A stretch of 15,434 nt of DNA from the NCBI GenBank assembly GCA_902767455.1, contig CACXHH010000213.1:1-15434 (forward strand). The letters are read 5' to 3'. The stretch is from an uncultured Eubacteriales bacterium (lineage in GTDB: Bacteria > Bacillota > Clostridia > Christensenellales > Borkfalkiaceae). The position numbers and the translations under genes were made by a program. The notes beneath the pieces are model-generated. The model did no database searches, had not been told where the DNA came from, and saw nothing but the letters and a program-made list of their open reading frames with translations. Position 1 is the first letter of the stretch, and every line of letters begins with the position of its first letter. Positions 7,802 through 13,655 of this stretch are shown here, one piece after another.

Positions 7802-7821
7802 AGATGAATCTTATTTCACCT
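7802..7821. promoter_or_regulatory. Operator site E, TGAA-N6-TTCA dyad just downstream of the FTR1 promoter
   Basis: The core is TGAA (7805-7808), six bases, TTCA (7815-7818). The outer bases are less symmetric than in the other sites. Its centre is 24 bp from the -10 centre, covering about +5 to +24, exactly as site A does at the other promoter. Confidence 0.55.
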
Positions 7822-7832
7822 TTACGCGTTAA

Positions 7833-7861
7833 ATTATATCCGCAAGAATTACTCTTGTCAA
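7833..7861 (-). promoter_or_regulatory. Consensus sigma-A promoter of the FTR1-P19 unit
   Basis: Perfect TTGACA (7861-7856), 17-bp spacer, perfect TATAAT (7838-7833). Transcription would begin near 7826, giving a leader of about 88 nt with a long pyrimidine/A-rich stretch before the ribosome binding site. A promoter this strong is usually held in check by a repressor, which fits the dyads on both sides. Confidence 0.85.
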
Positions 7862-7865
7862 TCGT

Positions 7866-7885
7866 TTGTGAAACGTTTTTCACAA
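7866..7885. promoter_or_regulatory. Operator site C, TGAA-N6-TTCA dyad next to the FTR1 -35 box
   Basis: TTGTGAA and TTCACAA flank ACGTTT, a perfect 7+7 palindrome beginning 5 bp upstream of the -35 hexamer. Its centre is 64 bp from site E and 22 bp from site D. Confidence 0.6.
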
Positions 7886-7887
7886 TT

Positions 7888-7907
7888 TTATGAAATATTT
7901 TTCACTT
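7888..7907. promoter_or_regulatory. Operator site D, second upstream dyad of the FTR1 promoter
   Basis: TTATGAA, six A/T bases, TTCACTT. It lies 22 bp (two helical turns) from site C, so a regulator could bind the two as neighbours on one DNA face. Confidence 0.55.
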
Positions 7908-7994
7908 TATCTTTACGCTTGTTTTTCGTGATTATTCTTACGATTTTGCTCTTCGCGCGCGACACTGTTTTATATATATTTACATTTTACGCAA

Positions 7995-8020
7995 TAAAAA
8001 AAGCGAGATTTTCTCTCGCT
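7995..8020 (-). terminator. Rho-independent terminator of the spoVT-trmL operon
   Basis: AGCGAGA (8002-8008) pairs with TCTCGCT (8014-8020) around a 5-nt loop, and the minus strand continues directly into a run of seven T. It separates the housekeeping operon from the iron locus. Confidence 0.88.
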
Positions 8021-8211
8021 GAAAAACGTATATTTCAATCGCGCGATTATGCCTGACTACAAGCCTCGCGGCCGTTCGGGAAAAAATCGCCGAAATAATA
8101 TTATATATAACTTTCGAGAAACGCAAGGCGGAATTTACTTTCGCCGTAAAGCGTTTCACGACCTCTTAGCCTTAACGAATTTTTTGCGACAGCAAAAAAC
8201 GTTAATAAATT
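8021..8211. other. Non-coding trailer between trmL and its terminator
   Basis: The 473-nt gap between the trmL stop and the FTR1 start holds, from right to left, this 191-nt stretch, the terminator, an AT-rich spacer, operators D and C, the FTR1 promoter and operator E. This stretch has no credible gene. It shows only an A/T-rich hairpin (8180-8187 with 8192-8199), which lacks a U-tract, and a loose 6-bp pairing around a GC-rich core near 8045-8090. A 3'-UTR-derived small RNA ending at the terminator is possible, but nothing here demonstrates one. Confidence 0.4.
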
Positions 8212-8709
8212 TCAATATCCTCTTCCCGTCAGATTTCCTTCGGTATTGAGCGCGTCAAAGGCGTTCTGGCGGAGCGCTTCGTATAAGACTATCGCGGCGG
8301 AGTTTGAAAGGTTGAGCGAGCGAAGGTGCCCCCACATGGGGATGCGAAGAGTCTTGTCGTAATACTTTTCGAGAAGCAGTTCGCTTAAACCTTGCGTTTC
8401 CTTGCCGAAAACGAGAAAATCCCCGTCCTTGAATTTAACGTCCGAATAAACTTTTTTGCCTTTCGTGGACAAAAAATAAAAGTTATCGCCGTTATAGAAC
8501 TTGTCCATAAGCTCTTCTATGCCGTCGTAGTAAAAAACGTTGACGTACTGCCAGTAATCGAGCCCCGCGCGCTTCAACATTTTATCGGAAGTATCGAACC
8601 CGAGCGGGCGTATAAGGTGGAGATCGCTCCCCGTTGCGGCACAAGTTCTTGCGATATTGCCCGTATTTTGCGGTATTTCAGGCTCGACGAGCACGATATT
8701 GAATTTCAT
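8212..8709 (-). CDS. trmL: tRNA (cytidine/uridine-34 2'-O)-methyltransferase TrmL, SPOUT family
   Basis: 165 aa, the normal size for the minimalist SPOUT enzymes TrmL/YibK/CspR. In E. coli this enzyme 2'-O-methylates the wobble base of two tRNA-Leu species using S-adenosylmethionine. All three SPOUT motifs can be seen: the N-terminal EPEIPQNTGNIARTCA (9-24), FGKETQGLS (101-109) and IPMWGHLRSLNLSNS (123-137), followed by AAIVLYEALRQ; the last two form the trefoil-knot cofactor pocket. The gene starts 1 nt after the stop of the nitrilase-like gene, with AGAGG about 11 nt ahead, and is the last gene of the operon. Confidence 0.95.
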   Translation of the reverse strand: MKFNIVLVEPEIPQNTGNIARTCAATGSDLHLIRPLGFDTSDKMLKRAGLDYWQYVNVFYYDGIEELMDKFYNGDNFYFLSTKGKKVYSDVKFKDGDFLVFGKETQGLSELLLEKYYDKTLRIPMWGHLRSLNLSNSAAIVLYEALRQNAFDALNTEGNLTGRGY

Positions 8710-8710
8710 A

Positions 8711-9364
8711 TCAGTATAAACCTCTTTGTTTTACGAGTATTTCTTTATAAGTTTTTGAGAGCGGAACGTAAAAATCGCGCTCGGCGTCCGCGGTGGAAAG
8801 AATAATCTTCCCCGAAGCCGCGGCAACGGTCTTGTCGGCGTTGACGGAAACTATCGTAACGCCGTAAATATACGAAAGGGAAGACACGAGATTTTCCGTC
8901 GAAAAATCGTAAAAGTCCGCCGATAGGTTGATTATCACGTCGTTTTCGGTTGACGAAAGCGTAAATAAACACGCGTGGTCGCATACGTCTTTGCCGACGG
9001 CTATTCCGAATTTACAGCCGCCAGCACTCACCGTTTTATACCCGAAAGACGGAGCGAACGACTTGTCGCCCCTGACGTTATCGGCAAGTTTTACGAGCTT
9101 GCCACGGAAAAATACGGCTACGCTCTTTTTCAAAAGGCGGAAGCTGTCCGTCGTAAAGCCGACGAACACGGGGCATTGAGCCTTTTTTGTGAGCCCGCCC
9201 AGTTCCAGAAGCTTTTCGCTCTTGCCGCAAAGTTCGTCCTTGACGGAGATTTCCGAATAGTTCTTGGCTAAAACGATAAGCGCGTCGCTTGACGAGTGGC
9301 GTAAAACGGCTTCTTCTGTCAGCCGTTCGGTCTTTATAAAAGAAAGCTTGATGTTTTCCGACAT
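8711..9364 (-). CDS. Nitrilase-fold protein, probably catalytically inactive
   Basis: 217 aa. The stretch CKFGIAVGKDVCDH followed by NDVIINLSA (117-149) resembles the core of carbon-nitrogen hydrolases, especially the glutaminase domain of NAD synthetase, where one finds G-(V/I)-x-I-C-x-D followed by IVNLSA. In this alignment the nucleophilic cysteine is replaced by glycine (G124), though the neighbouring aspartate (D126) is kept. The N-terminal glutamate position (around 33-34, ALIVLAKNYS) reads Ala-Lys. A lysine at 89 or 92 could match the third triad residue. C128 lies four residues away and is unlikely to substitute. The protein is also shorter than the usual 260-300 aa. No strong ribosome binding site is seen, so coupling to dusB translation is likely. 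The family call rests on motif reading and is tentative; I cannot propose a function. Confidence 0.5.
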   Translation of the reverse strand: MSENIKLSFIKTERLTEEAVLRHSSSDALIVLAKNYSEISVKDELCGKSEKLLELGGLTKKAQCPVFVGFTTDSFRLLKKSVAVFFRGKLVKLADNVRGDKSFAPSFGYKTVSAGGCKFGIAVGKDVCDHACLFTLSSTENDVIINLSADFYDFSTENLVSSLSYIYGVTIVSVNADKTVAAASGKIILSTADAERDFYVPLSKTYKEILVKQRGLY

Positions 9365-9398
9365 ACCTATATATGGTATGAAAACGGAGAGTTTTTCG

Positions 9399-10352
9399 TT
9401 ACCGCCTATCTTCGGACGGGAAGGCTTCGTCTATTACGGCGTGATAATCTTCTCTCGTGGTCGCCGCAAAGATCTTTTCTTTCAGTTTTTTAGCGCCCGA
9501 TACGTTTTTGAGATAAAGCGCCATCTGTTTTCTGAAATACCTGCACGCGTTAGACTCGCCGCGCCGCTCGCATATCATATCGAAATGTTTTTTTATAAGC
9601 TCGCCTTTATCGGGCGTCGGTACGCCTAAAATATCGCAGATGAGCCAAGGAGAGCGAAGCGCTCCGCGGGCAAGCATCACACCGTCGGCGCCCGAACGCT
9701 CCATCGCGGCGTCGGCGTCGGCGGAGCTGAATATCCCGCCGTTAAAAATAACGGGCACGCACACGGCGTTTTTGAGTTTTAAGCACGTTTCGTAATCGGG
9801 TTCGCCGCTGTAATAGTCGGTCTTATACCGTGCGTGAAGCGTGAGCATCGAAGCGCCCGCGCCCGCAAGCCGCTTTCCGAACTCCACGGCGACGTTATCG
9901 CCCTTTTCTATGCCCATGCGGAACTTAGCAGTGACCGTCTTTCCGCTTTTAACGAGCTCGGACACTATCTTTTCGGCAAGTTCGGGACGAGCGAGCATGG
10001 CGCTTCCTTCGCCGTTGTTGAATACTTTGGGAACGGGGCAACCGAAGTTAAGGTCGACGATATCGAAGTTTTCGAGCGCCTTCATTTTTGCGGCGGCGAC
10101 GAAGATATCGGGATCGTCGCCGAAAAGCTGGGCGGCTTTTATATACTCGGCGCTCGTCGTTTCGAGAAGGTCTTCCGTTCCGCGGCTCTTGTAGATAAGC
10201 CCCTTAACGCTCACCATTTCCGTAAAGCACAAGCCCGCTCCGAGCGTGTAGCAAACGTTCCTGAACGCGAAGTCCGAAAACCCCGCAAGCGGTGCGACGA
10301 ATACGTTGTTTTTGGTCGTTAATCGACCTATAGACACACTTTTAAGCTTCAT
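9399..10352 (-). CDS. dusB: tRNA-dihydrouridine synthase, DusB type
   Basis: 317 aa, the usual length. This flavoenzyme reduces uridines in tRNA D-loops using NADPH. FMN-barrel motifs appear in order: APLAGFSD (20-27), AAQLFGDDP (73-81), DLNFGCPVPKV (100-110) with catalytic C105, TAKFRMG (141-147), LTLHARYKTDYYSG with H173, VIFNGGI and GADGVMLARGAL near the C-terminal part of the barrel. The start overlaps the end of mazG by 11 nt, so translation is probably coupled; no strong Shine-Dalgarno site is present. DusB is chosen over DusA/DusC from the sequence around the catalytic cysteine and the typical Bacillota context, with less certainty than the family call. Confidence 0.93.
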   Translation of the reverse strand: MKLKSVSIGRLTTKNNVFVAPLAGFSDFAFRNVCYTLGAGLCFTEMVSVKGLIYKSRGTEDLLETTSAEYIKAAQLFGDDPDIFVAAAKMKALENFDIVDLNFGCPVPKVFNNGEGSAMLARPELAEKIVSELVKSGKTVTAKFRMGIEKGDNVAVEFGKRLAGAGASMLTLHARYKTDYYSGEPDYETCLKLKNAVCVPVIFNGGIFSSADADAAMERSGADGVMLARGALRSPWLICDILGVPTPDKGELIKKHFDMICERRGESNACRYFRKQMALYLKNVSGAKKLKEKIFAATTREDYHAVIDEAFPSEDRR

Positions 10353-11718
10353 CGTACAACTTTTTAACTAGCTTTGAGTCGGCGGTTTTCATATCGCCGC
10401 CGCTTTTTTCAAGCTCGCTTTCGACCTTCTTCATCTTAGAGATAAACGTCTTTATCTCGTCGGCGAGAGCTTCTTCGGGGCTTAAACCGTTCTTTTTTAA
10501 AAGATACGTGACAGCAAGAAGAATAAGCCCGCAGTTTTCGTTCAGGTACGTTTTATCTTCGAGCGCTTTTTTTACGATAGAAGTAATTTCTTCGTCGGTC
10601 AGCACGTCGAAGTTGCTGTTTATAGCTCTTTTAACGACCTTTTCGCACCTTAACAGCGCGGGAAGGCACTCGGGCACGTCGTTGACGTAAGCGCTAGAGC
10701 TTGCGTAACCCTTTTCGACCTGCTTGTTTTTATTCCATACTTTAAGAGCCGATTCGGCGTCGGTCGCCTTATCGTTTCCGAAAACGTGGGTATGGCGCTC
10801 GATAAGTTTATTGCAAAGACCGCTTATCACGTCGTCGGCGTTATACGCGCCGCGCTCTTCGGCAAAAAGGATATGGAAAGCGACCTGCATAAGTATATCG
10901 CCCGTTTCTTCCTTCATCTTGTCGTCGTCCCACTTGTCGATGGCGTCGATAAGTTCGTAGGCTTCTTCGACGAGATTTTTGCGAATACTCTGCGGAGTCT
11001 GCACCTTATCCCACGGGCAACCGTCGGGGCTTCTTAAAACGCGGAGTATCGCCATAAGGTCGTAAAAATCGAAGCGCTCTTTGTCTTTGAGCGGCGGTTC
11101 TGTTATTATAAGCACGGTCGAATAGTCGAATTTATCTTCGTAATCAAGCTCGTACAGTTTTATCTTTTTCGGCTGTTTATCGATATATAGCGTGACTTCC
11201 GCTTCTTCGCCCACCGTAGAAAAGAGCCTTAACTTCCACTCGGAAGCAAGGATCCGGCTGTCAAGGTCGTATACGGCGAGCGGAAACGAATATCTCACGA
11301 AGTTTTTTAAGTCGTACGCGGAAACGGCGGTAAATCCGTTATCGGAGATACCGCTTGCAATAAGCGCGCTCGACACCTTTGAAACGCCCGCGTAAACGCT
11401 TGCGCCCTTGACGGTCGCGATAAGTTTTTTCGCGCAGACGTCTTCAAAGACGGATCCGTCCGCAAGATACGCGACGTCGCCCGTTTTCAGGTAGTTTTTT
11501 ACTTCCTTTACGATATTTGCCGTAAGCGTATCGAAGTTACGCGATTTTTCGTACAGACGGTCGAGAGCGATATACTCTATTCCGTTTTCCTTCAAAAACC
11601 CGACCGAGTCCGTGCGTTCAGTTCTCAACAGAACGTGCTTTGCCGATTTTATCGCGCTTAAAGCGTTAAGAGAAACGTCTCCGTTTTTGACGCCAAGCCC
11701 TATAACCGAAAGCTTCAT
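10342..11718 (-). CDS. mazG: YabN-type fusion: tetrapyrrole-methylase fold plus MazG nucleotide pyrophosphohydrolase
   Basis: 458 aa from the ATG at 11718. Residues 1-205 form a divergent tetrapyrrole (corrin/porphyrin) methylase-like domain, opening with MKLSVIGLG in place of the family's GxGPG loop. Residues about 220-330 are a MazG domain: SPDGCPWDKVQT, then EEAYE (E251, E252, E255) and E271-x2-D274, the residues that bind Mg2+ in MazG enzymes, which hydrolyse NTPs to NMP and pyrophosphate. A second, degenerate MazG-like helical region follows. An upstream in-frame TTG at 11745 adds nine residues but has AAAGG abutting it; ATG 11718 begins exactly at the domain start. The first 53 nt overlap the flippase gene in another frame. 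The gene order matches yabN of Bacillus subtilis. The role is probably nucleotide-pool cleaning; the methylase half has no proven substrate. Confidence 0.9.
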   Translation of the reverse strand: MKLSVIGLGVKNGDVSLNALSAIKSAKHVLLRTERTDSVGFLKENGIEYIALDRLYEKSRNFDTLTANIVKEVKNYLKTGDVAYLADGSVFEDVCAKKLIATVKGASVYAGVSKVSSALIASGISDNGFTAVSAYDLKNFVRYSFPLAVYDLDSRILASEWKLRLFSTVGEEAEVTLYIDKQPKKIKLYELDYEDKFDYSTVLIITEPPLKDKERFDFYDLMAILRVLRSPDGCPWDKVQTPQSIRKNLVEEAYELIDAIDKWDDDKMKEETGDILMQVAFHILFAEERGAYNADDVISGLCNKLIERHTHVFGNDKATDAESALKVWNKNKQVEKGYASSSAYVNDVPECLPALLRCEKVVKRAINSNFDVLTDEEITSIVKKALEDKTYLNENCGLILLAVTYLLKKNGLSPEEALADEIKTFISKMKKVESELEKSGGDMKTADSKLVKKLYDEA

Positions 11719-12994
11719 TTTCCTTTTCGTCCTTTGGTGAATCAACCTTTTTCTTTATCGAATATTCCTTTATAATATACAACAAAAAGGAAAAACTCGC
11801 AACCAAATAACAAATAATATCGGAAAAAGCGCACCCGTAAACGTTAAGACGCGCGCCCGAAACGAGCAAAAAGGTTGACGCTATCTTCGCGATAACGCCC
11901 GCGCCCAAGCATATCGGCGACACGAACAGGCGACCTTTGCCGATAAACGTTGCCGAAAACGCCTGCGTAAGCGACAGACCTATGACGGAGAGCGAAGAAA
12001 TCTTCAAAAGATTTACCGCCGTTATAGTTTCGTTCGGCGTAAGCTTCGGGTACAGTATATTTATTATCAATTCCGAAAAAACGAACGTAAGAGCCGCAAG
12101 TATAACGCTTAAAAACAGCGTATATTTTATCACTTTTGCGCCGTTTTTTTCGCCGCCTTTCGCGATGAACGGTATTCCGCTGACGGCTAACGCGTAGCAT
12201 AACGAAACGGGCAGCGACACAACCGATTCGACCACGCCGCCGTACAGCCCGAGCATAGCGGTAGCTTTCGCGCCGCCGCCCATAAGATTGAGCGATATAA
12301 ACCCGTCAGCCGTTTTCGAGAGCGGAAGCATTATCGACGACAGCGTTATCGGAAACACCGCGCGGCACAGCGCTTTGACGCTCGGCGCCGTAGCCCCCAC
12401 GGTCTTTTCGCGCCTGAAAAACACGAGAAGAAGGAGCGCAAAAAGCTCCGAAACGGTCACCGCAAGCGCCGCGAAAGCCGCTTTTTCGGCGGCGGTCGAG
12501 CCGAAGTTATAGCAAACAAACAGCCCGAACGCAAGCTTCACCAGCTGTTCGACGACTTGCGACAGGGCGGTAGGAAAGGTCTTGAACTTGCCCTGAAAAT
12601 AGCCGCGAAAGCAAGAAATCAAAGATACCGCCGCAACTGACGGAGAGAGAGCGCGATACGCCCCCGCCGCGGCGATATTGCCTTGCAAAGAAGAGATTGC
12701 TTGCGCGCCGAAGAACATTACGACGCTTCCCAAAAGCCCGAGCGAGCCGAAAAACGCTATCGAACGCTTTAACGCGTCGACCTTTCCGTCCGCGGTAAGC
12801 CTTGACAGCCCGCTCGGTATGCCCGTTGACGAGAGAGTAAGTAAAACGGTGTAGAAGGGAAAGACCATCTGGTATACGCCTATCCCTTCCGCGCCGAGAA
12901 TATTCGTAAGAGGTATTCTGTATAGCGCCCCGAGCGCCTTTGAAAACAGCCCGCCCGCCGCGAGCACGGCGGCGTTTCTCATAAGTTTTTTCAA
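11666..12994 (-). CDS. SpoVB/YabM-like polysaccharide flippase (MATE/MOP superfamily)
   Basis: About 442 aa of nearly continuous membrane helices (roughly 12), opening with NAAVLAAGGLFSKALGALYRIPLTNILGAEGIGVYQ, the hallmark N-terminus of SpoVB/YabM/MurJ-like flippases. SpoVB is needed for spore cortex synthesis; relatives export lipid-linked sugars. I prefer the TTG at 12994. It has AAGG 5 nt upstream, overlaps the spoVT stop as TTGA (a classic coupling arrangement) and gives a typical KKLMRNAAVLAAGG start. Alternatives are the GTG at 13021 and the ATG at 12982, both with poor ribosome sites. It is shorter than B. subtilis SpoVB and YabM (over 500 aa), so it may have lost the last two helices. 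The C-terminal 17 residues are encoded in a region overlapping mazG and are basic and unconserved-looking. Whether it is the sporulation SpoVB or the YabM paralogue cannot be settled; the gene order favours YabM. Confidence 0.88.
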   Translation of the reverse strand: MKKLMRNAAVLAAGGLFSKALGALYRIPLTNILGAEGIGVYQMVFPFYTVLLTLSSTGIPSGLSRLTADGKVDALKRSIAFFGSLGLLGSVVMFFGAQAISSLQGNIAAAGAYRALSPSVAAVSLISCFRGYFQGKFKTFPTALSQVVEQLVKLAFGLFVCYNFGSTAAEKAAFAALAVTVSELFALLLLVFFRREKTVGATAPSVKALCRAVFPITLSSIMLPLSKTADGFISLNLMGGGAKATAMLGLYGGVVESVVSLPVSLCYALAVSGIPFIAKGGEKNGAKVIKYTLFLSVILAALTFVFSELIINILYPKLTPNETITAVNLLKISSLSVIGLSLTQAFSATFIGKGRLFVSPICLGAGVIAKIASTFLLVSGARLNVYGCAFSDIICYLVASFSFLLYIIKEYSIKKKVDSPKDEKENEAFGYRAWRQKRRRFS

Positions 12995-13524
12995 AACTGC
13001 CTTGAAAGAATATCGGCGCACATCTCAGCGAGCGCGACGTTTTCGCGGCCGATATTATCTTCACTGCAAATGATAACGCCGCCCACTATATCTCCGCCCG
13101 AAACCGCGGGAGCGATAAACACGTTTTTAAACCTGTTTGCGCCGTCGACTGTAATAGCCTTGACCGAGCCGTCGGTGTTCGCGTCCATGACGACCGCGCG
13201 TCGGGCTTCGAGTACGTCGGAAACTTCTTTCAGTATCTCTTTACCCGCGTATTCGCGCGAGAGCTGACCTTTTGCCGAAAGCACCCTGTCGGTATCGACT
13301 ATCATCGAGAGCTTGCCCGTTGCTTCCGCAAGCGAAGAGCAAACGCCGTCGGCAAAGTCTGAAATAGAGTTGACGGGCGAATACTTTTTAAAACACAACA
13401 TATCACGCTCGGTGAATATTTCGAGCGGGTCGCTCTCTTTGAGCCTCAGAGTTCTTCTTATTTCCTTCGGGATAACCACTCTGCCGAGTTCGTCTATCCG
13501 TCTTACCATTCCTGTTTCTTTCAT
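12991..13524 (-). CDS. spoVT: Stage V sporulation protein T, AbrB-family regulator
   Basis: 177 aa, practically the length of Bacillus subtilis SpoVT (178 aa). Residues 3-48 form the swapped-hairpin DNA-binding domain (GMVRRIDELGRVVIPKEIRR, then the LEIF strand typical of AbrB-like folds), and residues about 57-175 a GAF-like domain that in SpoVT is thought to sense a small ligand. In B. subtilis SpoVT is made in the forespore and tunes sigma-G-dependent genes. The ATG follows a strong GAGGTG at 7 nt. It heads the operon, and its stop overlaps the TTG start of the flippase gene. It implies sporulation ancestry but does not prove that this organism sporulates. Confidence 0.94.
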   Translation of the reverse strand: MKETGMVRRIDELGRVVIPKEIRRTLRLKESDPLEIFTERDMLCFKKYSPVNSISDFADGVCSSLAEATGKLSMIVDTDRVLSAKGQLSREYAGKEILKEVSDVLEARRAVVMDANTDGSVKAITVDGANRFKNVFIAPAVSGGDIVGGVIICSEDNIGRENVALAEMCADILSRQF

Positions 13525-13540
13525 ATTTTCACCTCAACGC

Positions 13541-13570
13541 TATTGTGAGTAGATTGTTTTATAATTATTC
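13541..13570 (-). promoter_or_regulatory. Possible sigma-G-like promoter of spoVT
   Basis: GAATA (13570-13566) is followed after 18 bp by CACAATA (13547-13541). This fits the B. subtilis sigma-G pattern GMATR-N18-CATNMTA with one mismatch, and spoVT is a known sigma-G gene. The weakness is the position: transcription would begin at about 13534, within or next to the ribosome binding site. A competing sigma-A-like reading (TTTTCA-N17-AATAAT, starting near 13558) is also possible. Confidence 0.28.
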
Positions 13571-13587
13571 GGCAAAGCTTTTTTTGT

Positions 13588-13622
13588 GAAAACGCGCCCC
13601 GCAAGGCGTGCCTTGCGGGGCG
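13588..13622 (-). terminator. Terminator of the glycoside hydrolase gene
   Basis: A perfect 12-bp GC-rich stem (13595-13606 with 13611-13622) with a 4-nt loop is followed on the minus strand by CGTTTTCAC, a modest T-run. It lies 33 nt past the hydrolase stop and just upstream of the spoVT promoter region, so it insulates the two. Confidence 0.8.
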
Positions 13623-13655
13623 TAAACAGATGATAATCAACTTATAGGCGGGCTT

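Noticed and set aside
7867..7884. TGTGA...TCACA resembling a CRP/FNR-family site
   Set aside because: The half-sites are 8 bp apart rather than the 6 bp of CRP sites, and the other four copies lack TGTGA/TCACA; the shared core is TGAA-N6-TTCA.
7868..8056. Small hydrophobic plus-strand frame (62 codons) in the gap upstream of the FTR1 gene
   Set aside because: It has no convincing ribosome binding site, runs across operators C and D and through the terminator hairpin, and its hydrophobicity is explained by T-rich DNA.
8040..8095. tRNA or structured RNA near the trmL trailer
   Set aside because: A GC-rich stretch flanked by a 6-bp pairing is present, but no cloverleaf, T-loop motif or known riboswitch core can be made from it.
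8049..8249. Plus-strand 66-codon frame running into the end of trmL
   Set aside because: No ribosome binding site or promoter; composition is random-looking and it overlaps the trmL 3' end.
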